Assembly (NCBI GenBank): GCA_051876105.1
Contig: JBJEHN010000065.1
Coordinates: forward strand, 7,814-71,813
Origin: W2P13-069 sp051876105
GTDB taxonomy: Bacteria; Actinomycetota; Coriobacteriia; Coriobacteriales; QAMH01
Reading direction: 5' to 3'
Length of the DNA: 64,000 nucleotides
Positions 1 through 7,993 of this stretch are shown here, one piece after another. A program made the translations under genes and the position numbers. Numbering within the stretch: position 1 is the first letter of the stretch; each line of letters begins with the position of its first letter. Below the pieces are notes generated by a model. It saw only the letters and a list, made by a program, of their open reading frames with translations, did no database searches and was not told the DNA's origin.

Positions 1-175
1 GCTGGTGCTCGACTTCGTGGCGCCCAAATCGCGCTGCCTGGACTGCGGGGCGGAGTTCACGCACGACCGCTTCCACCTCCTGTGCCCGGAGTGCGGCAGC
101 CGCCTCACCATGGTCATAGAGGGCAAGGAGCTGCACATCGCCTCGATCGAGGTGGACGTCCCAGACGAGGAATAG
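1..175 (+). CDS. hypA: HypA C-terminal fragment (hydrogenase nickel metallochaperone), 5' end outside window
   Basis: Only the last 57 codons are present, read from base 2 and ending in TAG at 173-175. The visible protein has two CxxC pairs (RCLDCGAEF and LLCPECGSR), the structural zinc site of HypA, followed by the usual acidic C-terminus. HypA carries nickel to [NiFe]-hydrogenase precursors together with HypB, and hypB follows after 9 nt, so the two are surely co-transcribed. The rest of hypA, and any hydrogenase genes, lie upstream of the window. The family call rests on the zinc motif plus the hypB neighbour; a generic zinc-ribbon protein is the only alternative. Confidence 0.85.
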   Translation, partial: LVLDFVAPKSRCLDCGAEFTHDRFHLLCPECGSRLTMVIEGKELHIASIEVDVPDEE

Positions 176-184
176 GAGCACCCC

Positions 185-850
185 ATGGCACACATCGACC
201 TGGACAAGAAGATCCTGGACAAGTCCGAGCGCTTTGCGCAGGAGAACCGCGAGCTGCTGGACGCGCACGGCGTCTTCATGATCGACCTGCTCGCAAGCCC
301 GGGTGCCGGCAAGACCTCCACCATCAAGGCCACCATCAACGCCCTGCGCGAGAAGTACAGCATCGCCATCATCGAAGGCGACATCGCCAGCAACGTGGAC
401 GCAGTGCGCATCAAGGAGATGGGCATCCCCGCCGTGCAGATCAACACCGGCGGCAGCTGCCATCTCGAGGGCGACATGATCAACAAGGCCCTCAAGGTGC
501 TCGACTTGGCCAACACCGACCTCATCATCATCGAGAACGTGGGCAACCTGGTCTGCCCCACGGACTTCTACCTGGGCGAAGACGTCAAGGTCATGATCCT
601 CTCCGTGCCCGAAGGCGACGACAAGCCCCTCAAGTACCCCGGCATCTTCCAGGCGGCCAAGGCCATCATCCTCAACAAGGTCGACACGCTGCCCGTCTTC
701 GACTTCGACATGCCGGCCTTCGAGGAGCGCATCCTCAACCTCAACCCCCAGGCCCCGCTCTTCAAGATCGCAGCCACCAAGGAAAACGGCGTCGAGGGCT
801 GGACCACCTGGCTCACCGAGCAGATCGAAGCCGCCAAGGCGGGCAGGTAG
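185..850 (+). CDS. hypB: HypB, hydrogenase nickel incorporation GTPase
   Basis: 221-aa SIMIBI-class GTPase that drives nickel delivery to [NiFe]-hydrogenase using GTP hydrolysis. Visible motifs: P-loop ASPGAGKTS (about residues 37-45), the G-domain metal site with Cys92-His93 (GGSCHLE) and Cys124 (NLVCPTD), and the guanine-specificity motif NKVD (164-167). The N-terminal CxxCGC high-affinity nickel site and histidine-rich stretch of some HypB proteins are absent, so this is the short form that relies on the G-domain metal site. The start follows a GGAG element in the hypA tail. It is the second gene of a hypAB operon. The following 290 bp hold a palindromic repeat, and the next gene is convergent. 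Confidence 0.95.
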   Translation: MAHIDLDKKILDKSERFAQENRELLDAHGVFMIDLLASPGAGKTSTIKATINALREKYSIAIIEGDIASNVDAVRIKEMGIPAVQINTGGSCHLEGDMINKALKVLDLANTDLIIIENVGNLVCPTDFYLGEDVKVMILSVPEGDDKPLKYPGIFQAAKAIILNKVDTLPVFDFDMPAFEERILNLNPQAPLFKIAATKENGVEGWTTWLTEQIEAAKAGR

Positions 851-867
851 GCCCAGAGCGGCTCAAT

Positions 868-1009
868 GTCATTTCGACCAAGCGAACGTCAGTGAGCGCG
901 TGGAGAAATCTCAGGTGGAGCCGCCGGGACCGTAACCCGAGACACGGCCTTGCAGCTCAACCTGAGATTTCTCCACTCCGGCGCTGATCGCGCCTACGGT
1001 CGAAATGAC
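868..1009. repeat. ~140-bp palindromic repeat, GTCATTTCGACC family, copy 1
   Basis: The element starts with GTCATTTCGACC and ends with its complement GGTCGAAATGAC; inner arms GTGGAGAAATCTCAGG and CCTGAGATTTCTCCAC flank a short centre. A further end-like motif GGTCGAAATGAC occurs at 1037-1048, suggesting a partial second end. The same design recurs at 19721, 46064, 47938, 48535, 48784 and 49123. It lies between the convergent hypB and the membrane-protein gene, and no protein-coding potential is credible in it. Confidence 0.8.
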
Positions 1010-1095
1010 GCTCCGAGGGTCGGCGCTGCCGCGGCGGTCGAAATGACGGCCTGGAGCGGCTCAGCAGCTTCATTCTGGTTGTCAGCCCTCAACGA

Positions 1096-1122
1096 AAAGG
1101 ACCCGCGCTTGGCGGGTCCTTT
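1096..1122 (-). terminator. Hairpin terminator between convergent genes
   Basis: AAAGGACCCGC (1096-1106) pairs with GCGGGTCCTTT (1112-1122), an 11-bp perfect stem with a 5-nt loop and A/T tracts on both flanks. It lies just past the stop of the minus-strand membrane-protein gene and can serve both directions. Confidence 0.8.
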
Positions 1123-1144
1123 CGCGTTTGCTGCTTGCCTGGGC

Positions 1145-2050
1145 TTACTCCTGCGGGGGAACAGGGGCGGCATTGTCGCCTGCGGGAGCGGGCTGGGGCG
1201 CCTCCGCGTAGGGCGCGGCGGGCGGGATGCAGTCGCCCGGCGCCGCAGGGGCCTGGCGGAAGCTGCGCACCTTGTGGATGTAGACGCAGTTGATGATCAG
1301 CAGCGCCATGGTGATGAGGCGGCAGCCCAGCAGGGCGATGACCGCGCCGATGATCGACCACACGAAGGCGCCGGTGAGCTTGTCCGGGTTGGAGGCGTTG
1401 CGCAGGCTGAGCACGGAGGCCACCAGCGTGACCGCGCAGCCCAGGACGTCGACGATGACGAAGAACCAGATGAGGGCGATGATCAGCTTGCTGACCGTGT
1501 CGCCTACCTCGCCCACCGTGTAGTTGCCCACAGGATCGCCGGCGTGCGCGTAGAGCCCGTTGGCGTCGCTGAGCACCACAATCAGGTCGAGGTAGTCTTC
1601 CTCCGTAACCTGCTGCAGGGCGATGCCGAACTCGCGCATGTCCTCCACGCCAAGCCCAACGAAGCTGAGCGCGAGCTGGTGGGCGTCGATGTCGGCGCCG
1701 GACTTTTTGGCCATGCTCTTGGGCATCTTCTCGATCTGCGCGGCGTCACCACCCTGGATGACCTGGCCGAGCTCGTGGACCGCGGAGATGTCGTTGTTGA
1801 CGACCAGCAGCGAGAAGTCGGTCAGCGAGGTGCCGGTGATCTCCTCCATGGCGTCTGAGATCTCTCCCATGTAGCCTTCGATGTCAAAGGGCTGGTCTGC
1901 GACGGGATCGACGAGCTCTTTCTCGACAGCCGTGGTGAAGGTGGCCGAGCAGGCGCCCAGGCCGAGGACGAAGACGATGCCCAAGATAGAGAGGACGATG
2001 GTGGCGATGCTCAGCCCGCGCACCACCTTTGAAGAGGACTCGTGCTCCAT
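1145..2050 (-). CDS. Membrane protein of unknown function with proline-rich tail
   Basis: 301-aa protein I do not recognise. It opens with one hydrophobic segment (about residues 11-33, VVRGLSIATIVLSILGIVFVLG region), has a soluble central part of some 150 residues facing probably outward, then hydrophobic segments (about 180-260), and ends in a proline/alanine-rich tail (QAPAAPGDCIPPAAPYAEAP region). The start is supported by an AAAGGAG Shine-Dalgarno sequence 6-7 nt upstream. It is a single-gene unit: a terminator follows it, and the upstream neighbour (the lysine transporter) has its own terminator. The layout resembles DUF4190/DUF4064-type small membrane proteins, but no catalytic motif is visible. 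Confidence 0.8.
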   Translation of the reverse strand: MEHESSSKVVRGLSIATIVLSILGIVFVLGLGACSATFTTAVEKELVDPVADQPFDIEGYMGEISDAMEEITGTSLTDFSLLVVNNDISAVHELGQVIQGGDAAQIEKMPKSMAKKSGADIDAHQLALSFVGLGVEDMREFGIALQQVTEEDYLDLIVVLSDANGLYAHAGDPVGNYTVGEVGDTVSKLIIALIWFFVIVDVLGCAVTLVASVLSLRNASNPDKLTGAFVWSIIGAVIALLGCRLITMALLIINCVYIHKVRSFRQAPAAPGDCIPPAAPYAEAPQPAPAGDNAAPVPPQE

Positions 2051-2169
2051 GAGATTCTCCTTTCAGATGAAGAGGCTGGTACCCCGCCCCGAGTATACCC
2101 CGCATAATCCACAGCCAGCTAACGGCCGTGTAAGACCGGTGTCCCCTTGTGTCCCCAGCAGAGAGGCCC

Positions 2170-2197
2170 AAAGAAGAGCGCGCCCCGGAGGGCGCGT
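2170..2197 (-). terminator. Rho-independent terminator of the lysine transporter gene
   Basis: On the minus strand CGCGCCC pairs with GGGCGCG (arms at 2190-2196 and 2179-2185, 4-nt loop), followed by a T-rich TCTTCTTT run, about 30 nt after the transporter stop codon. Confidence 0.75.
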
Positions 2198-2224
2198 CCT
2201 GGAAGGGTGTTGCAGCGCTGCGGT

Positions 2225-3760
2225 TTACTCAGCAGCAGCGGCAGGCTGGATGTCCTTGACGGACTTGCCGCAGACCTTCTTGATCACCAACAGGGTGCCG
2301 ATGACCAGCACCACGCCGATGGGCAGGCAGATCACGGCGCTCTTGACAAAGCCCGCGATCACAAAGCACACAAAGCTCACGGCCGCCATGGTGAGGACGT
2401 AGGGCAGCTGGGTGTTCACATGCTCGATGTGGTTCATGTTGGCGCCCGCAGATGCCATGACCGTGGTGTCCGAGATGGGGCTGCAGTGATCGCCGGCAAC
2501 GGCGCCCGCCAGGCAGGCGGAGATGCCGATGGTGAGCAGGGTGGGCTCGTTGGCGAAGATGGGCAGCACGATGGGGATCAGGATGCCGAAGGTGCCCCAG
2601 CTGGTGCCGGTGGCGAAGGCGAGACCCAGGGCCACCAGGAAGATGATGGCGGGAAGCATGGCGTAGAGGCCCGCAGCCGCGCCCTCCATCACGCCGGCCA
2701 CGAAGACGTCGGCGCCCAGCAGGCTGGTCATGTTCTTGAGGCTCACGGCAAAGGTGAGGACCAAGATGGCGGGGACCATGGCGTTGAAGCCGGCCACGAA
2801 GGAGGAGGTGGCGCCCTTGAAGGTCACCACGCGGCGGGCCAGCAGGTAGATAAAGCTGAAGCACAGGGCGATGAGGGAGCCCCAGGGCAGCGCCGCGAGG
2901 GGGTCCGTGTCGGCAAAGGCGCCGATGACGTCGTGGTAGGCCTCACCGTCCTCGGCCCAGAAGCCGCCCACGTAGAGCATGCCGACGATGCAGCACACGA
3001 TGAGCACGATGATGGGCAGCAGCATATCCCAGAGGCTGGCGCGCTTGTTCTCGACCGGGGTCTCGTCAGAGAGCGACCCCAGCTCGCCGTCGCGGTAGGC
3101 CTTGAGCTCGGCGGCGGCCATGGGGCCGTAGTCGAAGTTCAAGAACACCAGGCCGATGATGAAGACGATCATCAGCAGGGAGTAGAAGTTGAAGGGGATG
3201 GCGCTGATGAACAGCTCGATGCCGTTGACACCCAGGTCGGCCGCCACGCCGGAGACGGCAGCTGCCCAGGAGGACACCGGCGCGATCATGCAGATGGGGG
3301 CGGCGGTGGCGTCGATGAGGAAGGCCAGCTTGGCGCGCGAGACGTTCTTGCTATCTGTCAGCGGGCGCATGACGGAGCCCACGGTGAGGCAGTTGAAGTA
3401 GTCGTCCACGAAGATGAGCACGCCCAGGACGAAGGTGGCGATCTGGGTGCCCACGCGGCTCTTGATGTGCTTGGCCGCGAACTTGCCGAAGGCCGCCGCG
3501 CCGCCGGCCACGTTGACCAGGGCAACCAGGATGCCCAGCATCACCAGGAAGATGAAGATGCCGGCGTTGTCTGCCACAGCGGGGATCATGCCGTCGTTGA
3601 TGATGGTGTTCAGCGTGGCAACGGGTGCGAAGCCGGCCACGAGCAGGCCGCCCACCACGATGCCAATGAACAGGGAAGTGTAGGTCTCCTTGGTGATGAG
3701 CGCCAAGACGATTGCCACTATGGGCGGCAGCAGCGCCCACGCGGTGTTGACGAACTCCAT
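2225..3760 (-). CDS. lysW: NhaC-superfamily transporter under lysine riboswitch control, probable lysine transporter LysW
   Basis: 511-aa polytopic membrane protein of the NhaC Na+/H+ antiporter superfamily, with about 11-12 hydrophobic segments and the family hallmark stretch FVDDYFNCLTVG. A start at 3760 (MEFVNTAWAL) is chosen over an in-frame ATG 30 nt upstream because AAGGAGG lies 7 nt before it. The leader carries a lysine (L-box) riboswitch at 3820-3985. In comparative genomics, NhaC-type genes under L-boxes (called lysW) are predicted lysine transporters, so the likely substrate is lysine, driven by Na+ or H+, rather than sodium-proton exchange. That substrate call is inference from the riboswitch. 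A terminator follows at 2170-2197. Confidence 0.85.
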   Translation of the reverse strand: MEFVNTAWALLPPIVAIVLALITKETYTSLFIGIVVGGLLVAGFAPVATLNTIINDGMIPAVADNAGIFIFLVMLGILVALVNVAGGAAAFGKFAAKHIKSRVGTQIATFVLGVLIFVDDYFNCLTVGSVMRPLTDSKNVSRAKLAFLIDATAAPICMIAPVSSWAAAVSGVAADLGVNGIELFISAIPFNFYSLLMIVFIIGLVFLNFDYGPMAAAELKAYRDGELGSLSDETPVENKRASLWDMLLPIIVLIVCCIVGMLYVGGFWAEDGEAYHDVIGAFADTDPLAALPWGSLIALCFSFIYLLARRVVTFKGATSSFVAGFNAMVPAILVLTFAVSLKNMTSLLGADVFVAGVMEGAAAGLYAMLPAIIFLVALGLAFATGTSWGTFGILIPIVLPIFANEPTLLTIGISACLAGAVAGDHCSPISDTTVMASAGANMNHIEHVNTQLPYVLTMAAVSFVCFVIAGFVKSAVICLPIGVVLVIGTLLVIKKVCGKSVKDIQPAAAAE

Positions 3761-3819
3761 TGCTCTCCTCCTTACGCGGCGGGCGTTCACGGCGCCGCGC
3801 AGGCATGGAGCCAGGCGAT

Positions 3820-3985
3820 GTCGTGGCAGCTCTCCGCTGGTTGCGACAGTGCGCAGGATCTTCTCCTGCGCCCCAGGCCACCCCAGCCCGTTGGGAAGCG
3901 GGGGTGCCTTCGGCGGCTGTCCCTTTCGCCCCGGGCCTCCCTAAGCCCGTGCCGGGGGTACTGATGAGAGCCGCACCTCTACCAC
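3820..3985 (-). promoter_or_regulatory. Lysine riboswitch (L-box)
   Basis: Read on the minus strand, the leader shows the L-box signature in order: AGAGGTGCG (3972-3980), CATCAGTACC, GCGAAAGGGACAG, CCGCCGAAGG, a GGGCTGGGG segment, GCACTGTCGC and finally GGAGAGCTGCC (3827-3837). These match the conserved core blocks of the lysine riboswitch of lysC and lysine-transport genes. The expression platform is 60 nt between the aptamer and the ATG. A CGCGGCG/CGCCGCG hairpin lies just before the Shine-Dalgarno sequence and there is no T-run, which favours control of translation rather than termination. Confidence 0.9.
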
Positions 3986-4001
3986 ACGTACAGATATGGA
4001 G

Positions 4002-4029
4002 ATTGTAGGGTGATTTCAACGCAGGTCAA
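4002..4029 (-). promoter_or_regulatory. Promoter of the lysine riboswitch-lysW transcript
   Basis: Minus-strand TTGACC (4024-4029) and TACAAT (4002-4007) separated by 16 nt. The predicted start is near 3995, just upstream of the aptamer's first conserved block. Confidence 0.75.
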
Positions 4030-4065
4030 TTGCGAATACGTGAACTCCCCTCCCCAACGGGGCGG

Positions 4066-4171
4066 AATGGGACAGTGGGGACGTAGCCTACTGTCCCATT
4101 TTTTGGGGTGTAGTTGCATAACATCGTATATTGAAAAGAATGGGACAGTAGGCTACGTCCCCACTGTCCCA
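4066..4171. repeat. Two inverted TGGGACAGTGGGGAC elements
   Basis: AATGGGACAGTGGGGACGTA... (4066-4101) and its near-exact inverse (4139-4171, with GTAGGCTACGTCCCC) lie 37 nt apart. The centre differs from the symmetric copies elsewhere (GTGGGGACGTAGCCTAC instead of GTGGGGACTGTCCCCAC). The pair occupies the gap between the lysW promoter and the 3' end of mtnA and could form either two short hairpins or one long one. Confidence 0.85.
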
Positions 4172-4176
4172 CGCTG

Positions 4177-5226
4177 CTACACGCGCAGCACGCCCTGCTC
4201 GGTGAAAATGCCGGCCAGCAGCTGGTGGGGCGTGACGTCGAAGGCGGGGTTGAACACCGGCACCTCAGCGGGTGCGACGGGCTGCCAGGCGCCGCCGGCT
4301 ATGGGCGCGCAGCGCACCTCGTGCGGGTCGCGCTGCTCGATGACGATGTCTGCGCCGCTTGCCAGGCTGCAGTCGAAGGTGCTCTGGGGCGCCGCCGTGT
4401 AGAACGGCACGCCGTGGTGCTGGGCGAGCACCGCCAGCGGGTAGGTGCCGATCTTGTTGGCGAAGTCGCCGTTGGCGCAGATGCGGTCCGCACCCACCAC
4501 CACCAGGTCCACCTGCCCCGCCTGCATAAGCGCGCCGGCCATGTTGTCGCACACCAGCGTGCAGGGCACGCCGGCCTGCATGAGCTCCCAGGCGGTGAGG
4601 CGCGCGCCCTGGCCCACGGGGCGGGTCTCGTCTACCCAGACCTTCTCGACCAGGCCCTCCTCCCAGGCATGGTAGATGACAGAGGTGGCCGTGCCGTAGA
4701 AGGCGGTGGCCAGGCTGCCGGCGTTGCAGTGGGTCTCGATGCGCAGGGGGCGGCCCAGGCGCTGCACCAGCTCGCGCAGCTCGGGCAGGGCGTTGAGCCC
4801 TATGGCGCGGCAGCTCTCGACGTCGTCTTCCAGGATCTGCTGCGCCAGAGCGAGCACCTCCGCGGCCAGCTGATCGCGGCCGGCGCCCAGCTCCACCAGG
4901 CCTTCCGCCAGGCTGCGGCAGCGCTCGACGGCCCAGCTCAGGTTGACGGCCGTGGGGCGCACGGCGGCGATCTGCGCGCAGCGTTCGTCGAGCTGGGCGC
5001 GGGTGAGCCCGGCCGGCGCCTCGTTCAGCAGCCACAGCGCCACGGCAAAGGCCCCGGCATCGCCTATCGCCGGGGCGCCGCGCACCGCCAGCTCCGCGAT
5101 CGCCGTGCACACCTCGCCCGAGCAGCGGCACTCGAGGAAGCGCAGCTCGTGCGGCAGCAGGCGCTGGTCTACCAGGCGCAGTGCGCCATCCGCCCACTCG
5201 AGCGTGCGGGGAAGGGACTCCAACAT
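4177..5226 (-). CDS. mtnA: S-methyl-5-thioribose-1-phosphate isomerase
   Basis: 349-aa enzyme of the methionine salvage pathway that isomerises methylthioribose-1-phosphate to methylthioribulose-1-phosphate. Family signatures are RGAPAIGDAG near residue 50, the catalytic-cysteine segment THCNAGSLAT, and VGADRICANGDFANKIGTY carrying the catalytic aspartate. Length matches the family (about 340-370). The gene is last in an apparent operon rlmKL-zincin-mtnA (30-nt gap to the zincin). No other methionine-salvage genes are in the window; ahcY at 18.3 kb handles the other SAM by-product. In anaerobes MtnA can also act in the MTA-isoprenoid or DHAP shunt. An eIF2B-like relative is unlikely given the intact catalytic motifs. 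Confidence 0.95.
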   Translation of the reverse strand: MLESLPRTLEWADGALRLVDQRLLPHELRFLECRCSGEVCTAIAELAVRGAPAIGDAGAFAVALWLLNEAPAGLTRAQLDERCAQIAAVRPTAVNLSWAVERCRSLAEGLVELGAGRDQLAAEVLALAQQILEDDVESCRAIGLNALPELRELVQRLGRPLRIETHCNAGSLATAFYGTATSVIYHAWEEGLVEKVWVDETRPVGQGARLTAWELMQAGVPCTLVCDNMAGALMQAGQVDLVVVGADRICANGDFANKIGTYPLAVLAQHHGVPFYTAAPQSTFDCSLASGADIVIEQRDPHEVRCAPIAGGAWQPVAPAEVPVFNPAFDVTPHQLLAGIFTEQGVLRV

Positions 5227-5256
5227 CAGCTCACACCTCTCTCTGCGTGGCCCGCA

Positions 5257-5625
5257 TCAGCGGTAGCCCATGGCCTCGATCTGCTCCTCGCTCATCCCAA
5301 AGTAATGCCCCACCTCGTGCACCACGGTGCGGCGCACCTCCTCGGCCACCACGGCCGGGTCATCCGAGATGCGCTCGTGCGGGCCCTTGAAGACGGTAAT
5401 GCAGTCCGGGTAGTCGTCGATGGAGCCGTAGCCGCTGCCGCGCTCCAGCAGCGAGACCCCGTCGTAGTTGCCCAAGATGTCCTCGCAGCCCTCTCCGTAG
5501 ACCGCCGGGTCGGGCTCATCCTCAACGGCGAACACCACGTTGTCGAGCTCTGCCAAGAAGCGCTCCGGGATGGAGTCGATGGCGTCTTCAACCAAGGCGT
5601 CGAACTCCTCGTCTGTGAACATCAT
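5257..5625 (-). CDS. Small zincin-type metallopeptidase family protein (PF06262-like)
   Basis: 122-aa protein with the HExxH zinc motif (VVHEVGHYFGMSEEQI) near its C-terminus and the typical short acidic body of the minimal-gluzincin family often annotated metallopeptidase family protein (formerly DUF1025). These proteins consist of one compact domain; substrates are unknown. The start is the first of two adjacent ATGs, 2 nt after the rlmKL stop, with the Shine-Dalgarno AGGAGGGG inside the rlmKL tail, so translation is probably coupled. Downstream mtnA follows after 30 nt. Confidence 0.9.
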   Translation of the reverse strand: MMFTDEEFDALVEDAIDSIPERFLAELDNVVFAVEDEPDPAVYGEGCEDILGNYDGVSLLERGSGYGSIDDYPDCITVFKGPHERISDDPAVVAEEVRRTVVHEVGHYFGMSEEQIEAMGYR

Positions 5626-5627
5626 GG

Positions 5628-7844
5628 CTAGCCCCTCCTCAGCACGTAGCACTTGTGGATCTTCTGGTTGCGCTGGAAGTCGTCCGGGATGGTGCGCGCG
5701 GTGATGTCGTTGATCACCACGCCCGCCTTCCTGAGGGTCTCGACATCGGGCTTGAAGTCGCGCAGGTTGCAGCTGAAGACGATTGCGCCCGTGCGGGTGA
5801 GCAGGCGGCTGCTGCCGATGAGCAGCTCGGCGTGGTCTGCCTGCACGTCCCAGGTGCGGCGCCCCATCTTCGAGCTGTTGGAGAAGGTGGGCGGGTCCAC
5901 GAAGATGAGGTCCCAGCGGTTGCGGCTGTGGCGCTGCTCCTGCACCCAGGCCAGCACGTCGGCACGCTCGAGCTCCATGTGCTCGTTCTCCATCCCGTTC
6001 AGGCGGAAGTTGCGGCGCGTCCACTCCTGGTAGGTGTTCGACATGTCAACCGTGGTGGTGAACTTGGCGCCGCCCGCCGCCGCGTAGACGCTGGCGCTGC
6101 CCGTGTAGGCGAAGAGGTTGAGGAAGGCCTTGCCCGGGGCTAGCTGGCGCAGCAGCTGGCGGGTGTCGCGGTGGTCGAGGAAGAGGCCCGTGTCGAGGCG
6201 GTCGCCCAGGTCAACCTCGAAGAAGAGGCCGTTTTCCTGCGTGATGAGCTTGCGGCCCTCGTAGGCGGCCTCGCGCTCCTTGCGCGCGTACTGGCTGCCG
6301 CCCTTGGCGCGCAGGCGCTGCTTGGCAAAGACGTCGCCCGGGTCCACGCCCAGCACGGCCGGGATCACGGCCAGGGCATCGGTCATGCGGCGGGCGGCCT
6401 TGGCGGGGTCGATCTTCTTGGGAGCGGCGTACTCGGCTACGTGCACGAGCATCTTGCCCTCGTCTGGGCCGGCACCGTTGTAGACGTCGACGGCCAGGTT
6501 GTAGTCGGGCAGGTCGGCGTCGTAGAGGCGGTAGCAGGAGATGCCCTCCTTCTTGGCCCACTTGCGGCGCTGCTTGTAGACCTTGGCCAAGCGCGCGGCG
6601 AACTGCTCCACCGCGGCGTCGCCCACGTTCACGCTGCGGCCCGCGACCTCCAAGGTGCAGCCGGCAGGCAGCACGGCCTCGCCTTCTTCGCCGGCGGCCA
6701 GGCTGTAGATGCGCACGCTGGCCTCCGTGGCGCCGTTGCGGGCGTCGAGCTCCTGCCGCAGCGGCAGGCCGAGGGCGCTGTCTGCCAGGGCGTCGGCCGC
6801 CAGCAGGCAGAGGGTGTCTGCGCCCTCGATGCCGCGCAGGGCGGCGGCGAGCTGGGCGTAGAGCGCGGGCATCTGGGCGAGCGAGGCAAAGCGGCCGTCG
6901 CCGGCGAGGTTGGCGGCGAGCAGCGTGCCCTGCGGCTGCTCGGCGGCCTGTGGCGCCTGGGGCAGGAAGCTGACGAGCTCCGCCACGCCTGCACGCTTGG
7001 CGCAGGCGGCAGCGTAGGCCAGGGCCGCGGGGTCGGCATCCCAGGCGGTGATCTGCGAGCAGAAGCTCTCGCGGCCGGCCTCGGCGCGGGCGTCGGCCTC
7101 GTCGAGCACGCGGCCCCATGCTTCCTCGTCGTGGCCCAGCCAGCCCTCGAAGCCCCAGTTGCGGCGGTAGATCTGCGGGGCGATGTCTGCCGCGATCATG
7201 GCCGCCTCGATGGCCAGGGTACCCGGGCCGGCAAAGGGGTTGAGCAGCGAGGCCCCGCTGCGGGAGCGCTCGTCCCAGCCGCTCAGCAGCAGCATGCCGG
7301 CGGCGAGGTTCTCGCGCAGGGGCGCGCCTTGGGGCTTGCCCGCGCTGGCATAGCCGCGGCGGTCCAAGCTGGCGCCGGCCAGGTCCAGGCTCACCGTGGC
7401 CTTGTTGTCGTGTATGCCGACGTTGATGCGCACGCTGGGGTTGTCGGTGTCCACATCCGGGCGCTCGCCGCGCAGCTCGCGCAGGCGGTCGCACACGGCG
7501 TCCTTGGAGCGCAGCGCTGTGAAGCGCGTGTCGCGCAGGCGGCCGTTGGTGCCGCGCGCGTCGATGGCGATGGTGCCTTCAGCAGGCACGTGCTCTTCCC
7601 AAGGAATGGCCTTGACGCCCTCGTAGAGCGCGTCCGCATCGCGCGCGTCGATGCGCGCGAGCGTGAGCAGGACCCTGCTCGCCACGCGCGACCACAGCAG
7701 CGCGCGGTAGGCGTCCTCGGGCCCGCCCTGGAAGGCGACGCCGGCCTTCAGGGGGCGCACCCCGTGCACGCCCGCAGCACGCAGCTCGTCGCCGAGGACC
7801 TTCTCGAACCCCCTCGAGCACGTTGCGAAGAACTCCATAGTCAT
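5628..7844 (-). CDS. rlmL: RlmKL-type bifunctional 23S rRNA guanine methyltransferase
   Basis: 738-aa two-domain methyltransferase corresponding to RlmL (23S m2G2445) fused to RlmK (m7G2069). Order: N-terminal THUMP-type region, a first Rossmann methyltransferase domain with NPFAGPGTLAIEAA as the SAM motif, and a C-terminal RlmI/RlmK domain with LFLDHRDTR, FLNLFAYTGSASVYAA and FVDPPTFSNS. The C-terminal half looks fully active. In the first domain the expected catalytic NPPYGxR is NLAGDGR (6891-6911), so that half may be impaired. The start at 7844 has AAGGAGG 10 nt upstream; a second ATG 6 nt on is an alternative. First gene of the rlmKL-zincin-mtnA operon. Confidence 0.9.
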   Translation of the reverse strand: MTMEFFATCSRGFEKVLGDELRAAGVHGVRPLKAGVAFQGGPEDAYRALLWSRVASRVLLTLARIDARDADALYEGVKAIPWEEHVPAEGTIAIDARGTNGRLRDTRFTALRSKDAVCDRLRELRGERPDVDTDNPSVRINVGIHDNKATVSLDLAGASLDRRGYASAGKPQGAPLRENLAAGMLLLSGWDERSRSGASLLNPFAGPGTLAIEAAMIAADIAPQIYRRNWGFEGWLGHDEEAWGRVLDEADARAEAGRESFCSQITAWDADPAALAYAAACAKRAGVAELVSFLPQAPQAAEQPQGTLLAANLAGDGRFASLAQMPALYAQLAAALRGIEGADTLCLLAADALADSALGLPLRQELDARNGATEASVRIYSLAAGEEGEAVLPAGCTLEVAGRSVNVGDAAVEQFAARLAKVYKQRRKWAKKEGISCYRLYDADLPDYNLAVDVYNGAGPDEGKMLVHVAEYAAPKKIDPAKAARRMTDALAVIPAVLGVDPGDVFAKQRLRAKGGSQYARKEREAAYEGRKLITQENGLFFEVDLGDRLDTGLFLDHRDTRQLLRQLAPGKAFLNLFAYTGSASVYAAAGGAKFTTTVDMSNTYQEWTRRNFRLNGMENEHMELERADVLAWVQEQRHSRNRWDLIFVDPPTFSNSSKMGRRTWDVQADHAELLIGSSRLLTRTGAIVFSCNLRDFKPDVETLRKAGVVINDITARTIPDDFQRNQKIHKCYVLRRG

Positions 7845-7885
7845 AAGCAACTGGCCTCCTTTTTGGCCTTGAGATGGATGGCGGA

Positions 7886-7989
7886 AATGGGACAGTGGGG
7901 ACTGTCCCCACTGTCCCACCACTGTCCCATATGTTGCAAAGGGCGACGCTTTAAGAACATGGGGCGGTGGGAACCGCTCCCGCTGCCCC
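7886..7989. repeat. TGGGACAGTGGGGAC element plus degenerate second copy
   Basis: 7886-7930 is a symmetric copy (TGGGACAGTGGGGACTGTCC...) extended by an extra CACTGTCCCA end. 7959-7989 (CATGGGGCGGTGGGAACCGC...) is a decayed relative that keeps the symmetry but not the sequence. Both lie between the start of rlmKL and the end of the dehydrogenase-like gene. Confidence 0.75.
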
Positions 7990-7993
7990 GCTT

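Noticed and set aside
4066..4171. The repeated palindromes as a CRISPR array
   Set aside because: Copies are palindromic, unevenly spaced over the whole window and without regular spacers or cas genes.
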